A stretch of DNA of 8,174 bases from Micrococcaceae bacterium UBA6021 (GTDB lineage Bacteria > Actinomycetota > Actinomycetes > Actinomycetales > Micrococcaceae). Positions 1-6,021 of the stretch are shown one piece after another; position 1 is the first letter of the stretch; each line of letters opens with the position of its first letter. The stretch is taken from contig DIZT01000118.1 of assembly GCA_002427975.1 (NCBI GenBank), positions 1-8,174 on the forward strand, written 5' to 3'. Made by a program: the position numbers and the translations under genes. Under the pieces are notes generated by a model. The model was not told the origin of the DNA and searched no databases. It saw only the letters and a list, made by a program, of their open reading frames with translations.

Positions 1-608
1 AGCGCGGACTGGTCCTTGGCCAACTGGTTCTGGGCTGCCGCCACCGGGTCCGCCCAGTTTGCAGGCTTCGGATTGGGCACGGGCAGTGCCTGTGCCGCGG
101 CCACGGCGGCGTTGTCCGCGTCCACGGCCTTTTGCGCTGCTGCCACCGCTGAAGCCTGCTGGGACGCGTCCAGGCCTGCGGACTGCTGGGCGTTGACCAG
201 GCTCTGGTTGGCCGAGGACACCTGGCCAACGGCAGACACCTGTTGCTGGTTTGCCTGCGCCGTCACCGCATCCAGCTGCGCCTGAGCGACATTCAGTGCA
301 TTTTGGGCGTTAGTGGGATCGATGGAGAGCAAAAGCTGGCCGGCAGTGACCTGCTGGCCAAGCGTTGCACCCACGGAAAGTATGGCGCCCGTGCAGTTCT
401 GGGCGTTCACCACAGTGGTGGACTGCGGGGCAACGTTGCCCGAGGCGGTTGCTACCGAGGCGATGGTCGCCTTGCCCACCGAAACCGACCGGGCGGCCGC
501 CGCCGGGGTGTTCGAGCTTGCGGCCGTGGCAGTAAGGTAGGTGCCTGCGCCGAGCGCCAAAATGACGGCGCCCAGGCCCAGGTTGATAACAAGGGTTTTT
601 GAGGTCAT
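1..608 (-). CDS. HlyD/MacA-like membrane-fusion (periplasmic adaptor) protein, 3' end cut by window edge
   Basis: 202 complete codons are visible before the left edge. Residues 7-30 form a hydrophobic, Ala/Gly-rich N-terminal anchor or signal segment after a short Lys-containing start, so the protein is probably exported and membrane-attached. Residues about 55-97 resemble the biotinyl-lipoyl-like half-motif of adaptor proteins (ATASGNVAPQ, then GAILSVGATLGQQVTAGQLL and SIDP). From about residue 100 to 173 the chain is rich in Ala, Gln, Asn and Val with few charges, as expected for the helical hairpin of HlyD/MacA proteins; a Pro-rich stretch (PVPNPKP, 176-182) interrupts it before helix-like sequence resumes. 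In actinobacteria such proteins usually precede a MacB-type ATPase and FtsX-like permease, which would lie beyond the left edge. The ATG at 608 is chosen because an in-frame TAG lies nine codons upstream. There is no clear Shine-Dalgarno sequence. The exported substrate is unknown. Confidence 0.82.
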   Translation of the reverse strand, partial: MTSKTLVINLGLGAVILALGAGTYLTATAASSNTPAAAARSVSVGKATIASVATASGNVAPQSTTVVNAQNCTGAILSVGATLGQQVTAGQLLLSIDPTNAQNALNVAQAQLDAVTAQANQQQVSAVGQVSSANQSLVNAQQSAGLDASQQASAVAAAQKAVDADNAAVAAAQALPVPNPKPANWADPVAAAQNQLAKDQSA

Positions 609-683
609 GGGTGGACCGTAGTATGGCTACCTGAATGAATCCCTTGAAATCAGTGGGAGCTGCCGGATTGTGACCTTAGGTGC
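609..683. other. 75-nt gap between ECF ATPase and HlyD-like gene
   Basis: This gap holds the start region of the HlyD-like gene. It contains a small perfect palindrome (ACCTTAGGT, 672-680) next to the ATPase stop, too short to act as a terminator. There is no GC-rich stem followed by a T-run on the minus strand, so no intrinsic terminator is visible after the ECF ATPase gene. The AT content is higher than in the flanking genes, which fits a promoter region. Confidence 0.5.
620..648 (-). promoter_or_regulatory. Candidate promoter of the HlyD-like gene, possibly leaderless
   Basis: On the minus strand a -10-like CATACT (625-620) lies 17 nt downstream of a weak -35-like TTCAAG (648-643). Transcription from it would start only a few bases before the ATG at 608. 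That would explain the missing Shine-Dalgarno sequence, because leaderless mRNAs are common in actinobacteria. The -35 match is only three of six bases, so this is a weak prediction by eye. Confidence 0.3.
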
Positions 684-2225
684 TCAAATCTGCTGCAGCC
701 GGCCTGCGTGCAGTTCCAGGATCCGGTGCGAGGTGGCCCGCGCATAGGCCGCGTCGTGGGTGACGAACACTACGCCAATTCCCCCCACGGCGGCGGCCTG
801 AAGCGCCTGTTGCAGCCGTTCCATGCCGTGCCGATCCAGCCCGACGGTGGGTTCATCCAGCGCCAGCACGGCGGGCCGGCGGGCCAGGACGGTCGCCAGG
901 GCCAGCAGCCGCTGCTGAGAGGCAGGCAGGTCCGCCGGGTGGACTGCGGCGGCTCCGGAAAGGCCGACGGCGGCAAGCGCCTCGCGGGCGAGCGCATCGG
1001 CTCCCGCCGGGCCATGCAGCGGGCGGAGGCCAAAGGAAACCTCCCTGAGCGCAGTCCGTTCAAACAGCTGGTCCCTCGGATGCTGGAACAGCAGCCCCAC
1101 CGAGGCGGCAACCCGGCCGACAGGTACGCCGGCAATGGTGGTTCCACACACCCGGACCTCCCCCGATGAGGGCCTGAGGAGCCCGTTGAAGTGCCGCAGC
1201 AGGGTGGACTTGCCCGCACCGTTCGGACCGGTCACGGCGACAATTTCACCGGCCCGCAGGCTGAAGTCCACATCCTGCAACACATGCTCCTGCAAGGCCG
1301 TGGACTGCCGCATGGATGCCCCGGCGGCTGCCCCGTCGCCGGATCCATAGCCGTACCCCACGCCGTCGAGCTCGAGGACAAGCTGCTGCGTGCCGGCCGA
1401 CGGGGAGGGCCTGGCTGGAGCGGATGACCTGCCTGGCCCGGCGGCATCCTGAAGCCTGACACCGGAGGCGGCAAGCGCGGTCGATCTCCGGACCTGCGCC
1501 GGCCACCCGGCGGCGGTCACCGCGCCGCCGTCGAGCACCACCCAGCGACCGGCCTCCCCGGCAAGCCCATCCACTGCCTGCCCCAACAGGACGACGGCGG
1601 TCCCCCGGGCGAGGAGGGTCCTGACCAGGTCAGCCACCTCGGCGGATCCGGCCGGATCGAGCGAACCGAGCGGCTCATCGAGGATCAGGACATCCGGCCC
1701 GGAAATAACCGCACAGGCAATGGCGAGCCGCCGCATCTCCCCGCCGGAGAGTGAGTTGGGGTCCCGGTCCAGGAAGTTGCCGAGGCCCATGGCGGCGGCC
1801 ACACGTTCCACCTCCAGAACCATCTGCGGCCGCGGCACCCCCCGGTTTTCCAGCCCAAAGGCCAGTTCCTCCGCCACTGTGGAGCGCACGGTTGACAGTA
1901 TGGTGGCGGCGTCCTGCGGCACAAAAGCCACCCGCTGGGACCATGCTGCGGGGTTGATCCGCGGATCGTCGCGGGTACCGCGGAAGGCCAGCCGGGTGCC
2001 GGCCAGTTCCAGGCTCCCGCGCAGGGTACCGGCGTGGCCGGGCGGCAGCCAGCCTGCCAGCAGCCGACCCAGCGTTGATTTTCCGCTCCCCGACCCGCCC
2101 AGGACCACGGTCAGGCTTCCGCGGGCGATCTCGAGTTCGACGCCGGCCAGCGCAGGATCTGCCGCACCATGATACGTGAAGGCGTCGATGCTTACCCGCA
2201 GGGCAGGGCGCGTTATGGCAGTCAT
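684..2225 (-). CDS. ECF transporter ATPase, two ABC domains in one chain (EcfA1-EcfA2 fusion)
   Basis: This 513-residue cytoplasmic protein should power uptake through the T and S components encoded just upstream. Domain 1 (about 10-245) has a Walker A GGSGSGKST (43-51), a Q-loop Gln at 104, the signature LSGGE (159-163) and Walker B LDEP (182-185). Domain 2 (about 282-512) has Walker A GPNGAGKST (333-341), a Q-loop in FQHPRDQLF (Gln381), Walker B LDEP (456-459), a GLD D-loop (462-464) and a switch His490 in VTHD. An Ala/Pro/Ser-rich linker (about 262-280) joins them. FQHPRDQLF is typical of ECF/CbiO ATPases. Two positions are abnormal: domain 1 has Gln216 where the switch histidine is expected, and the domain 2 signature reads LPASQ (433-437). 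The start is taken as ATG at 2225, with GGGGAG at 2234-2229; an adjacent TTG at 2228 would add one residue. The gene follows the T component by 24 nt. Confidence 0.95.
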   Translation of the reverse strand: MTAITRPALRVSIDAFTYHGAADPALAGVELEIARGSLTVVLGGSGSGKSTLGRLLAGWLPPGHAGTLRGSLELAGTRLAFRGTRDDPRINPAAWSQRVAFVPQDAATILSTVRSTVAEELAFGLENRGVPRPQMVLEVERVAAAMGLGNFLDRDPNSLSGGEMRRLAIACAVISGPDVLILDEPLGSLDPAGSAEVADLVRTLLARGTAVVLLGQAVDGLAGEAGRWVVLDGGAVTAAGWPAQVRRSTALAASGVRLQDAAGPGRSSAPARPSPSAGTQQLVLELDGVGYGYGSGDGAAAGASMRQSTALQEHVLQDVDFSLRAGEIVAVTGPNGAGKSTLLRHFNGLLRPSSGEVRVCGTTIAGVPVGRVAASVGLLFQHPRDQLFERTALREVSFGLRPLHGPAGADALAREALAAVGLSGAAAVHPADLPASQQRLLALATVLARRPAVLALDEPTVGLDRHGMERLQQALQAAAVGGIGVVFVTHDAAYARATSHRILELHAGRLQQI

Positions 2226-2249
2226 CAACTCCCCATCACGAGTGGTCCG

Positions 2250-3002
2250 TCACAGCGATGCTCCGGCGGGCCAGGAAACCCAAAGCCGGGCCGCCACTGC
2301 CACTGCCGCAAGGATCAACGCGATGGCCCGAAAGAGCCGCTGACCGGGCGGATCCTCGATCGCCCGGTAACTGGTGCGCGGTCCCGCGGCACCGAACCCG
2401 CGGGCGTCCAGCGCCTGGGCACGGCTCCCGGCGTCGTCGATTAATCCCATCACCAGCGGGACCATCTGCAGGCGGAGGGCAGCGAACCGCGAGACGGGTC
2501 CGCCTCGTAAGACCAGGCCCCGGGCTTCCTGGGCCTGCCGGATCCGGTCCAGCCGGGCTGCAATGGCCGGTGCCAGCGTCAAGGTGGAGGCAAGCACAAA
2601 ACCGAATTGCGGCGGGAACTTCCTGGCGGCCAGGGCGGAGACGAGGTCAGGCACGCTCACCGTGAAGGAAAAGACGAGAAGCACCAGGACACAGGCAGCG
2701 GTACGCGAGGCGAGGTCGAGTGCGAATTCGAGGCCCTCCGCGGTGATCCTGGCCGGACCCCACTGAGCCAATACGATGCGGCCTTCGGGGAAAAAGAGTC
2801 CGTGCACGACCAGCAGGGACAGGCACAACGGAACCAGGATCAGCGCCGCTGCCGGCATCACCCGCTTCCCCACCCGTGCACGCATCGCCACCACCGCCGC
2901 GGCCAGGGCGACGGCGATGGACACCGGCCAACTGGCCACAGCCGTGGTGACAACGGCCGTCGCACCAGCCACCGCCAGGGCCGTGAGCGGATGCAGTCGC
3001 AT
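2250..3002 (-). CDS. ecfT: ECF transporter transmembrane component T (EcfT)
   Basis: This 250-residue integral membrane protein is the scaffold that links the ATPase to the substrate-binding S component. It begins MRLHPLTALA, close to the LHP-containing start common in EcfT/CbiQ. Hydrophobic segments lie near 8-40, 50-70, 100-118, 134-150 and 224-243. Between them are the two Ala-Arg-Gly coupling motifs that define the family: QEARGL with A160-R161-G162, and ALDARGF with A200-R201-G202. In characterised ECF systems these arginines contact the two ATPase domains. The start is set at ATG 3002, 7 nt after the stop of the S gene. The frame stays open further upstream (to 3146), but that would overlap the S gene and adds a non-hydrophobic Pro/Ser/Cys-rich stretch. 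No strong Shine-Dalgarno is seen, so translation probably depends on ribosomes finishing the S gene. Confidence 0.92.
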   Translation of the reverse strand: MRLHPLTALAVAGATAVVTTAVASWPVSIAVALAAAVVAMRARVGKRVMPAAALILVPLCLSLLVVHGLFFPEGRIVLAQWGPARITAEGLEFALDLASRTAACVLVLLVFSFTVSVPDLVSALAARKFPPQFGFVLASTLTLAPAIAARLDRIRQAQEARGLVLRGGPVSRFAALRLQMVPLVMGLIDDAGSRAQALDARGFGAAGPRTSYRAIEDPPGQRLFRAIALILAAVAVAARLWVSWPAGASL

Positions 3003-3009
3003 GAGCGGT

Positions 3010-3843
3010 TTACGCGCCGGCGGCGTCAGCCTCGGCCGGGACCGGGGTCCGGCCGGCCAGGACCCTGAAGCGACGCACGAAGGGGAACTGGTAGGTGGCG
3101 CGGCGGGGCAGTGCGTAAACCAGCAGCGCGGCAATAACGAACACAATCGCCTTGTCCATGGGGTCCGAGATCAGTGCCTGTTTGGTAATCGCTGCCAGGA
3201 GGGTATCGCCCATGGCGCGGAAGGCACTGACGATGGCGCCGGTGCCAATGCCGGCAGTCCCGCCGAAGACGAAGGCAGCGATGGGAGCGGACACGACGCC
3301 GGCCAGGATGCCAGTGACAAAGCCTGCCACCGGGGCCAGGTAGAACCGCCTGAACATACCACTGCGGGCGGCCAGGCCAGCCAGAAACCCGATCAACGCG
3401 GCACCGGCGGCGAACGGCAGGACCGTGGGGTTGAAGAAGGACCAGACGATGCTTCCGAGCGCACCGGTGGCGGCGCCCGCTGCCGGGCCGGCCAGGACCG
3501 CGATCAGGACTGTACCGACGGAGTCGATGTAAAACGGCAGGCCGCTGCTGCCCATCAGCTGGCCCAGAACGACGTTCAACACCAGCGCCACCGGGATCAG
3601 GACCACGGTCGAGGTGGGCAGCCCGGGCAGGACTGCGACGATCAGAAGTACGGCCCCGAGCAGGAATCCGCCCAGCGCAATGAGGGCGGAAAAGCTCGCT
3701 GGGCCGTTGGCGATGTCCTCGGGTTGGGTCAGGACCAGGAAGATGTAGGTTCCCGCGATGGCCGCGGCCCCGAGGATCTCAAGAATTCTGCGCTTCCGCG
3801 CAGCGGCCGGACCGGCGTTAGGCAGGGTGAGGGGCGATGACAT
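3010..3843 (-). CDS. ECF transporter substrate-binding (S) component, specificity unknown
   Basis: This 277-residue, very hydrophobic protein is followed directly by EcfT and the ECF ATPase, which identifies it by context as the S component that binds the transported compound. About seven membrane segments can be seen (near 20-38, 53-72, 79-97, 108-134, 141-159, 167-193 and 231-246), with a possible amphipathic helix at 200-220. A conserved-looking block LPFYIDSVGT (102-111) leads into small-residue-rich helices, and there is a polar loop with WSFFNP (134-139). It is longer than typical S components of about 180-220 residues. The excess is an N-terminal helix or pair (to about residue 72) and a charged C-terminal tail (247-277). 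An AAGGAAG Shine-Dalgarno at 3854-3848 supports the ATG at 3843. The nucleoside hydrolase gene immediately upstream suggests a nucleoside or riboside-like substrate, but nothing in the sequence proves it. I do not recognise a characterised S family (such as BioY, ThiT or RibU). Confidence 0.86.
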   Translation of the reverse strand: MSSPLTLPNAGPAAARKRRILEILGAAAIAGTYIFLVLTQPEDIANGPASFSALIALGGFLLGAVLLIVAVLPGLPTSTVVLIPVALVLNVVLGQLMGSSGLPFYIDSVGTVLIAVLAGPAAGAATGALGSIVWSFFNPTVLPFAAGAALIGFLAGLAARSGMFRRFYLAPVAGFVTGILAGVVSAPIAAFVFGGTAGIGTGAIVSAFRAMGDTLLAAITKQALISDPMDKAIVFVIAALLVYALPRRATYQFPFVRRFRVLAGRTPVPAEADAAGA

Positions 3844-3964
3844 GTTGCTTCCTTCGACGGTTCAGTCTCCGCAGCCCGGACGTTTGGCCGGCTGTGTTTG
3901 AAACTGCCTATGTCACCTCGGCAGCGGGCGGGCCAGCGTTACCGCTCCCCGGACGCACACCAGT
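3844..3964. other. 121-nt gap between nucleoside hydrolase and ECF S component
   Basis: This is the longest non-coding stretch in the window. On the minus strand it ends with the Shine-Dalgarno of the S gene. A GTGACA sequence resembles a -35 element, but no -10 is found at proper spacing. A 4-bp stem AGCG-GTAA-CGCT is present without a T-run, so it is not a convincing terminator. I cannot identify a riboswitch by eye. The gap is long enough to hold a regulator site or internal promoter for the ECF genes. Confidence 0.5.
3848..3854 (-). promoter_or_regulatory. Ribosome binding site of the ECF S gene
   Basis: AAGGAAG on the minus strand, with the AGGA core 6 nt from the ATG at 3843. It is one of the clearest ribosome binding sites in the window and fixes the start of the S component. 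Confidence 0.75.
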
Positions 3965-5020
3965 TTAGCTGGTGCCGGACTCGCCCACACGTCCCGGTGC
4001 GAGCCGACGGGCCAGGGCTCCGAGGGACTCCACTAATTCGTCAAAGGCCGCCGCGGGATGGTTGTCGGAGACGATCCGGGCGTTGTGTGGGTGTCCCCAC
4101 AGGTTACGGTAGTCCGCCACGGTGGTGCCCATGAGCATGGCCGAATCGACCTCCACGTCCACCGTGGCCGGCCGGGTGCTGTAATCCAGGGTGCCGGCTG
4201 CTACGCCGGCGGCGAAAAAGTCGTGGACGTGCGCCAGGTAGCCCTGGTCATAGTGCCGGTGGAATTCAAAGTAGAAGCGCAAGGCGTCGGACAGGTGCCG
4301 CACCAAGGGGTTGTCCGAGGTGCTCCTGAGCCCTTCGGCCTGTTCCGGCAGCACCAGTTCCTCCACCGCGCAGCCTGCCGCTGCGGCCAGCCGCCGCACA
4401 TGCTCCGGCCGCATCTCCATCCGCTCTGTAGTGTCCAGGGAGCAGACAATGGGCAGCCGGTCCGCCGGCAGGCGCCGGTATGCGGCATAAACTTCCTTGG
4501 CCGCATGCGGATCAACATGCGTATTCCACTCTGCCGTGGGCGTGGTGTTCCCCTGGTGGTAGAAACTGCCACCCATGATCACCACCTTGCCCAGGAGTTC
4601 GGGCAGCCGCGGTTCACGCCGGATGGCCAGGGCGAAATTGGTCAACGGCGCCGTGATCAGGGCCGTGAGCTCCCCCGGATGGGCGCGGACAGCCTCCACC
4701 CAGACGTCGGCGGCGTGCCGCACCGACACTGTGCCCGACGGCGCGGGCAGGACAGCATGCCCCAGCCCTTGCGGACCATGGGTTTCCGGCGTTGTCACCA
4801 GCGGGATCCGCAGCGGAACCAGTGCGCCGACGGCGACTTCGACGTTGCGCCGGCCGCACAGCTCCAGCAGCGCGAGGGTGTTGATGGCCACCTGATGGGC
4901 ATCCACGTTTCCCGGGGATGCCGTCACCGCCACGAACTCCACCGCCGGCAAGGAAGCCAAGTAGGCCAGCGCCAGGGCATCGTCGATCCCGGTATCCACG
5001 TCCAGCAGCAGCCTGGTCAT
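3965..5020 (-). CDS. Inosine-uridine type nucleoside hydrolase (IUNH family)
   Basis: This 351-residue protein has no signal peptide, so it should act in the cytoplasm, hydrolysing the N-glycosidic bond of a ribonucleoside to give the base and ribose. The calcium-binding Asp cluster DVDTGIDD is at 7-14 (Asp7, 9, 13, 14); the family norm is DxDPGxDD, so Thr10 replaces the usual Pro. Further family blocks are PGN (36-38), HGPQGLG (81-87), TAPLTNFA (123-130), MGGS (149-152), AEWN followed by DP (163-171) and the C-terminal His266-Asp267, where the Asp completes the metal site. All expected catalytic residues are therefore present. Base preference (purine, pyrimidine or modified base) cannot be decided. 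The gene starts 12 nt after the aldo/keto reductase. An AGGAAA Shine-Dalgarno (5034-5029) shares bases with the TAG stop of that gene, implying coupled translation. The ECF importer follows, suggesting uptake and cleavage of the same compound. Confidence 0.95.
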   Translation of the reverse strand: MTRLLLDVDTGIDDALALAYLASLPAVEFVAVTASPGNVDAHQVAINTLALLELCGRRNVEVAVGALVPLRIPLVTTPETHGPQGLGHAVLPAPSGTVSVRHAADVWVEAVRAHPGELTALITAPLTNFALAIRREPRLPELLGKVVIMGGSFYHQGNTTPTAEWNTHVDPHAAKEVYAAYRRLPADRLPIVCSLDTTERMEMRPEHVRRLAAAAGCAVEELVLPEQAEGLRSTSDNPLVRHLSDALRFYFEFHRHYDQGYLAHVHDFFAAGVAAGTLDYSTRPATVDVEVDSAMLMGTTVADYRNLWGHPHNARIVSDNHPAAAFDELVESLGALARRLAPGRVGESGTS

Positions 5021-5032
5021 CGGCGGAATTTC

Positions 5033-6010
5033 CTAAAAGAGCGCAGCTTTGGGGACCTTCGGGAAGATCCCATCCAGTTCCGCGAGCTCCGCCGGCGACG
5101 GCACCCAGGCAATGGCGGCCGCATTTTCGCGGATCTGCTCCGGCCTTGTGGCTCCGGCGATCACACTGCTCACGGCAGGCTGGGCCGCGAGCCAGGAGAA
5201 GGCCACCTGGATCTCGGTCAGGTCGCGTTCTGCGGCGAACGAACTGAAACGCTGGAGCTGGTCCCAGTCGGCGTCGTGCACCATGTTGGTCCGCGTATGG
5301 CTCAGCCTCGATCCGGATGGCGCCGAGCCCGGCGAATACTTGCCCGTCAGCAGGCCATTGGCCAGCGGGAAATACGGCAGGACACCCAGGCCGTAGGCAA
5401 CTGCTGCGGGGGTGACTTCAAGTTCGGCCCGCCGGTCCAGGAGGTTGTAGTGGTTCTGTGTGGAGATGAAACGCGTCCCGCCGGCGGCCCTGGCTACAAA
5501 TTCCGCCTCGGCAATCTGCCAGCCGGCACGGTTTGAGTGCCCGATGTAGCGGACCTTGCCGCTGGTCACCAGATCATCGAGGGCGCCCAGCGTCTCCTCG
5601 ATGGGAGTCAAGGGGTCGGGAGTGTGGAACTGGTAAAGGTCGATCCAGTCCGTGCCCAGCCGCCGCAACGAGGCCTCCACCGCGCGGACAATGTAGCGCC
5701 GGGACCCCCTGGCGCCAAAGTCGTTGCCGTTGGCACCCCGGACATCCATCCCGAACTTGGTGGCTACCACCGCGTCATCGCGCCTGCCGGCCAGGGCCTT
5801 GCCCAGCATCGCTTCGCTGAGTCCGGGCTCACGCCCGTAGTTGTCGGCGACGTCGAAGAACGTCACGCCGGCGTCGAGGGCAGCATGGACGACGGCGTCA
5901 GTCCCCGCCTGCGACTCGGTCACCGTGTTGGCGCGGCCCAGGTTGTTGCAGCCGAGCCCCACCCCGGAGACGGTCAGCCCGGAGTTTCCCAGGCGTCGGT
6001 AGTCAGGCAT
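5033..6010 (-). CDS. Aldo/keto reductase
   Basis: This 325-residue soluble protein is of full family length. It should be a NAD(P)H-dependent reductase of aldehydes or ketones with a TIM-barrel fold. The catalytic tetrad is complete: Asp53 and Tyr58 in FFDVADNYG, Lys85 in VVATKFG and His129 in YQFH. Other family blocks are GKVRYIGHSN (151-160), QNHYNLL (185-191), the LPYFPLANGLLTGKY strand-loop (211-225) and a cofactor-binding segment with IAGATRPEQIREN (284-296). It resembles the voltage-gated potassium channel beta-like and YajO/Tas-like branches, whose natural substrates are mostly unknown. The ATG at 6010 has an excellent AGGAG Shine-Dalgarno 6 nt upstream. The gene lies 11 nt after the WGR-like gene and 12 nt before the nucleoside hydrolase, so it is surely cotranscribed with them. 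A role in processing an aldehyde or sugar made by the salvage genes is possible but is inference. Confidence 0.95.
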   Translation of the reverse strand: MPDYRRLGNSGLTVSGVGLGCNNLGRANTVTESQAGTDAVVHAALDAGVTFFDVADNYGREPGLSEAMLGKALAGRRDDAVVATKFGMDVRGANGNDFGARGSRRYIVRAVEASLRRLGTDWIDLYQFHTPDPLTPIEETLGALDDLVTSGKVRYIGHSNRAGWQIAEAEFVARAAGGTRFISTQNHYNLLDRRAELEVTPAAVAYGLGVLPYFPLANGLLTGKYSPGSAPSGSRLSHTRTNMVHDADWDQLQRFSSFAAERDLTEIQVAFSWLAAQPAVSSVIAGATRPEQIRENAAAIAWVPSPAELAELDGIFPKVPKAALF

Positions 6011-6016
6011 GGTTTT

Positions 6017-6021
6017 CTCCT
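6017..6021 (-). promoter_or_regulatory. Ribosome binding site of the aldo/keto reductase gene
   Basis: AGGAG on the minus strand, 6 nt before the ATG at 6010. It follows directly on the TAG stop (6024-6022) of the upstream gene, so a ribosome terminating there sits on this site. Confidence 0.8.

Noticed and set aside
3003..3146. Upstream extension of EcfT adding 48 residues
   Set aside because: It would overlap the end of the S gene by over 130 nt, and the added sequence is Pro/Ser/Cys-rich and unlike any EcfT. The ATG at 3002 gives the usual LHP-containing start.
2776..3840. 354-codon open frame on the plus strand
   Set aside because: It is antisense to the S component and the 5' part of EcfT, with a Gly/Asp/Gln/Arg-rich low-complexity translation and no plausible fold. 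It is a shadow of the hydrophobic codons on the other strand.
3916..3945. Possible intrinsic terminator between nucleoside hydrolase and S component
   Set aside because: The only stem is four base pairs (AGCG/CGCT) and no T-run follows on the minus strand.
4058..5536. 492-codon open frame on the plus strand, the second longest in the window
   Set aside because: It lies antisense across the nucleoside hydrolase and reductase genes, both of which have complete family motifs. Its translation is Gly/Arg/His/Gln-rich with no recognisable domain, as expected for an antisense frame in GC-rich DNA.
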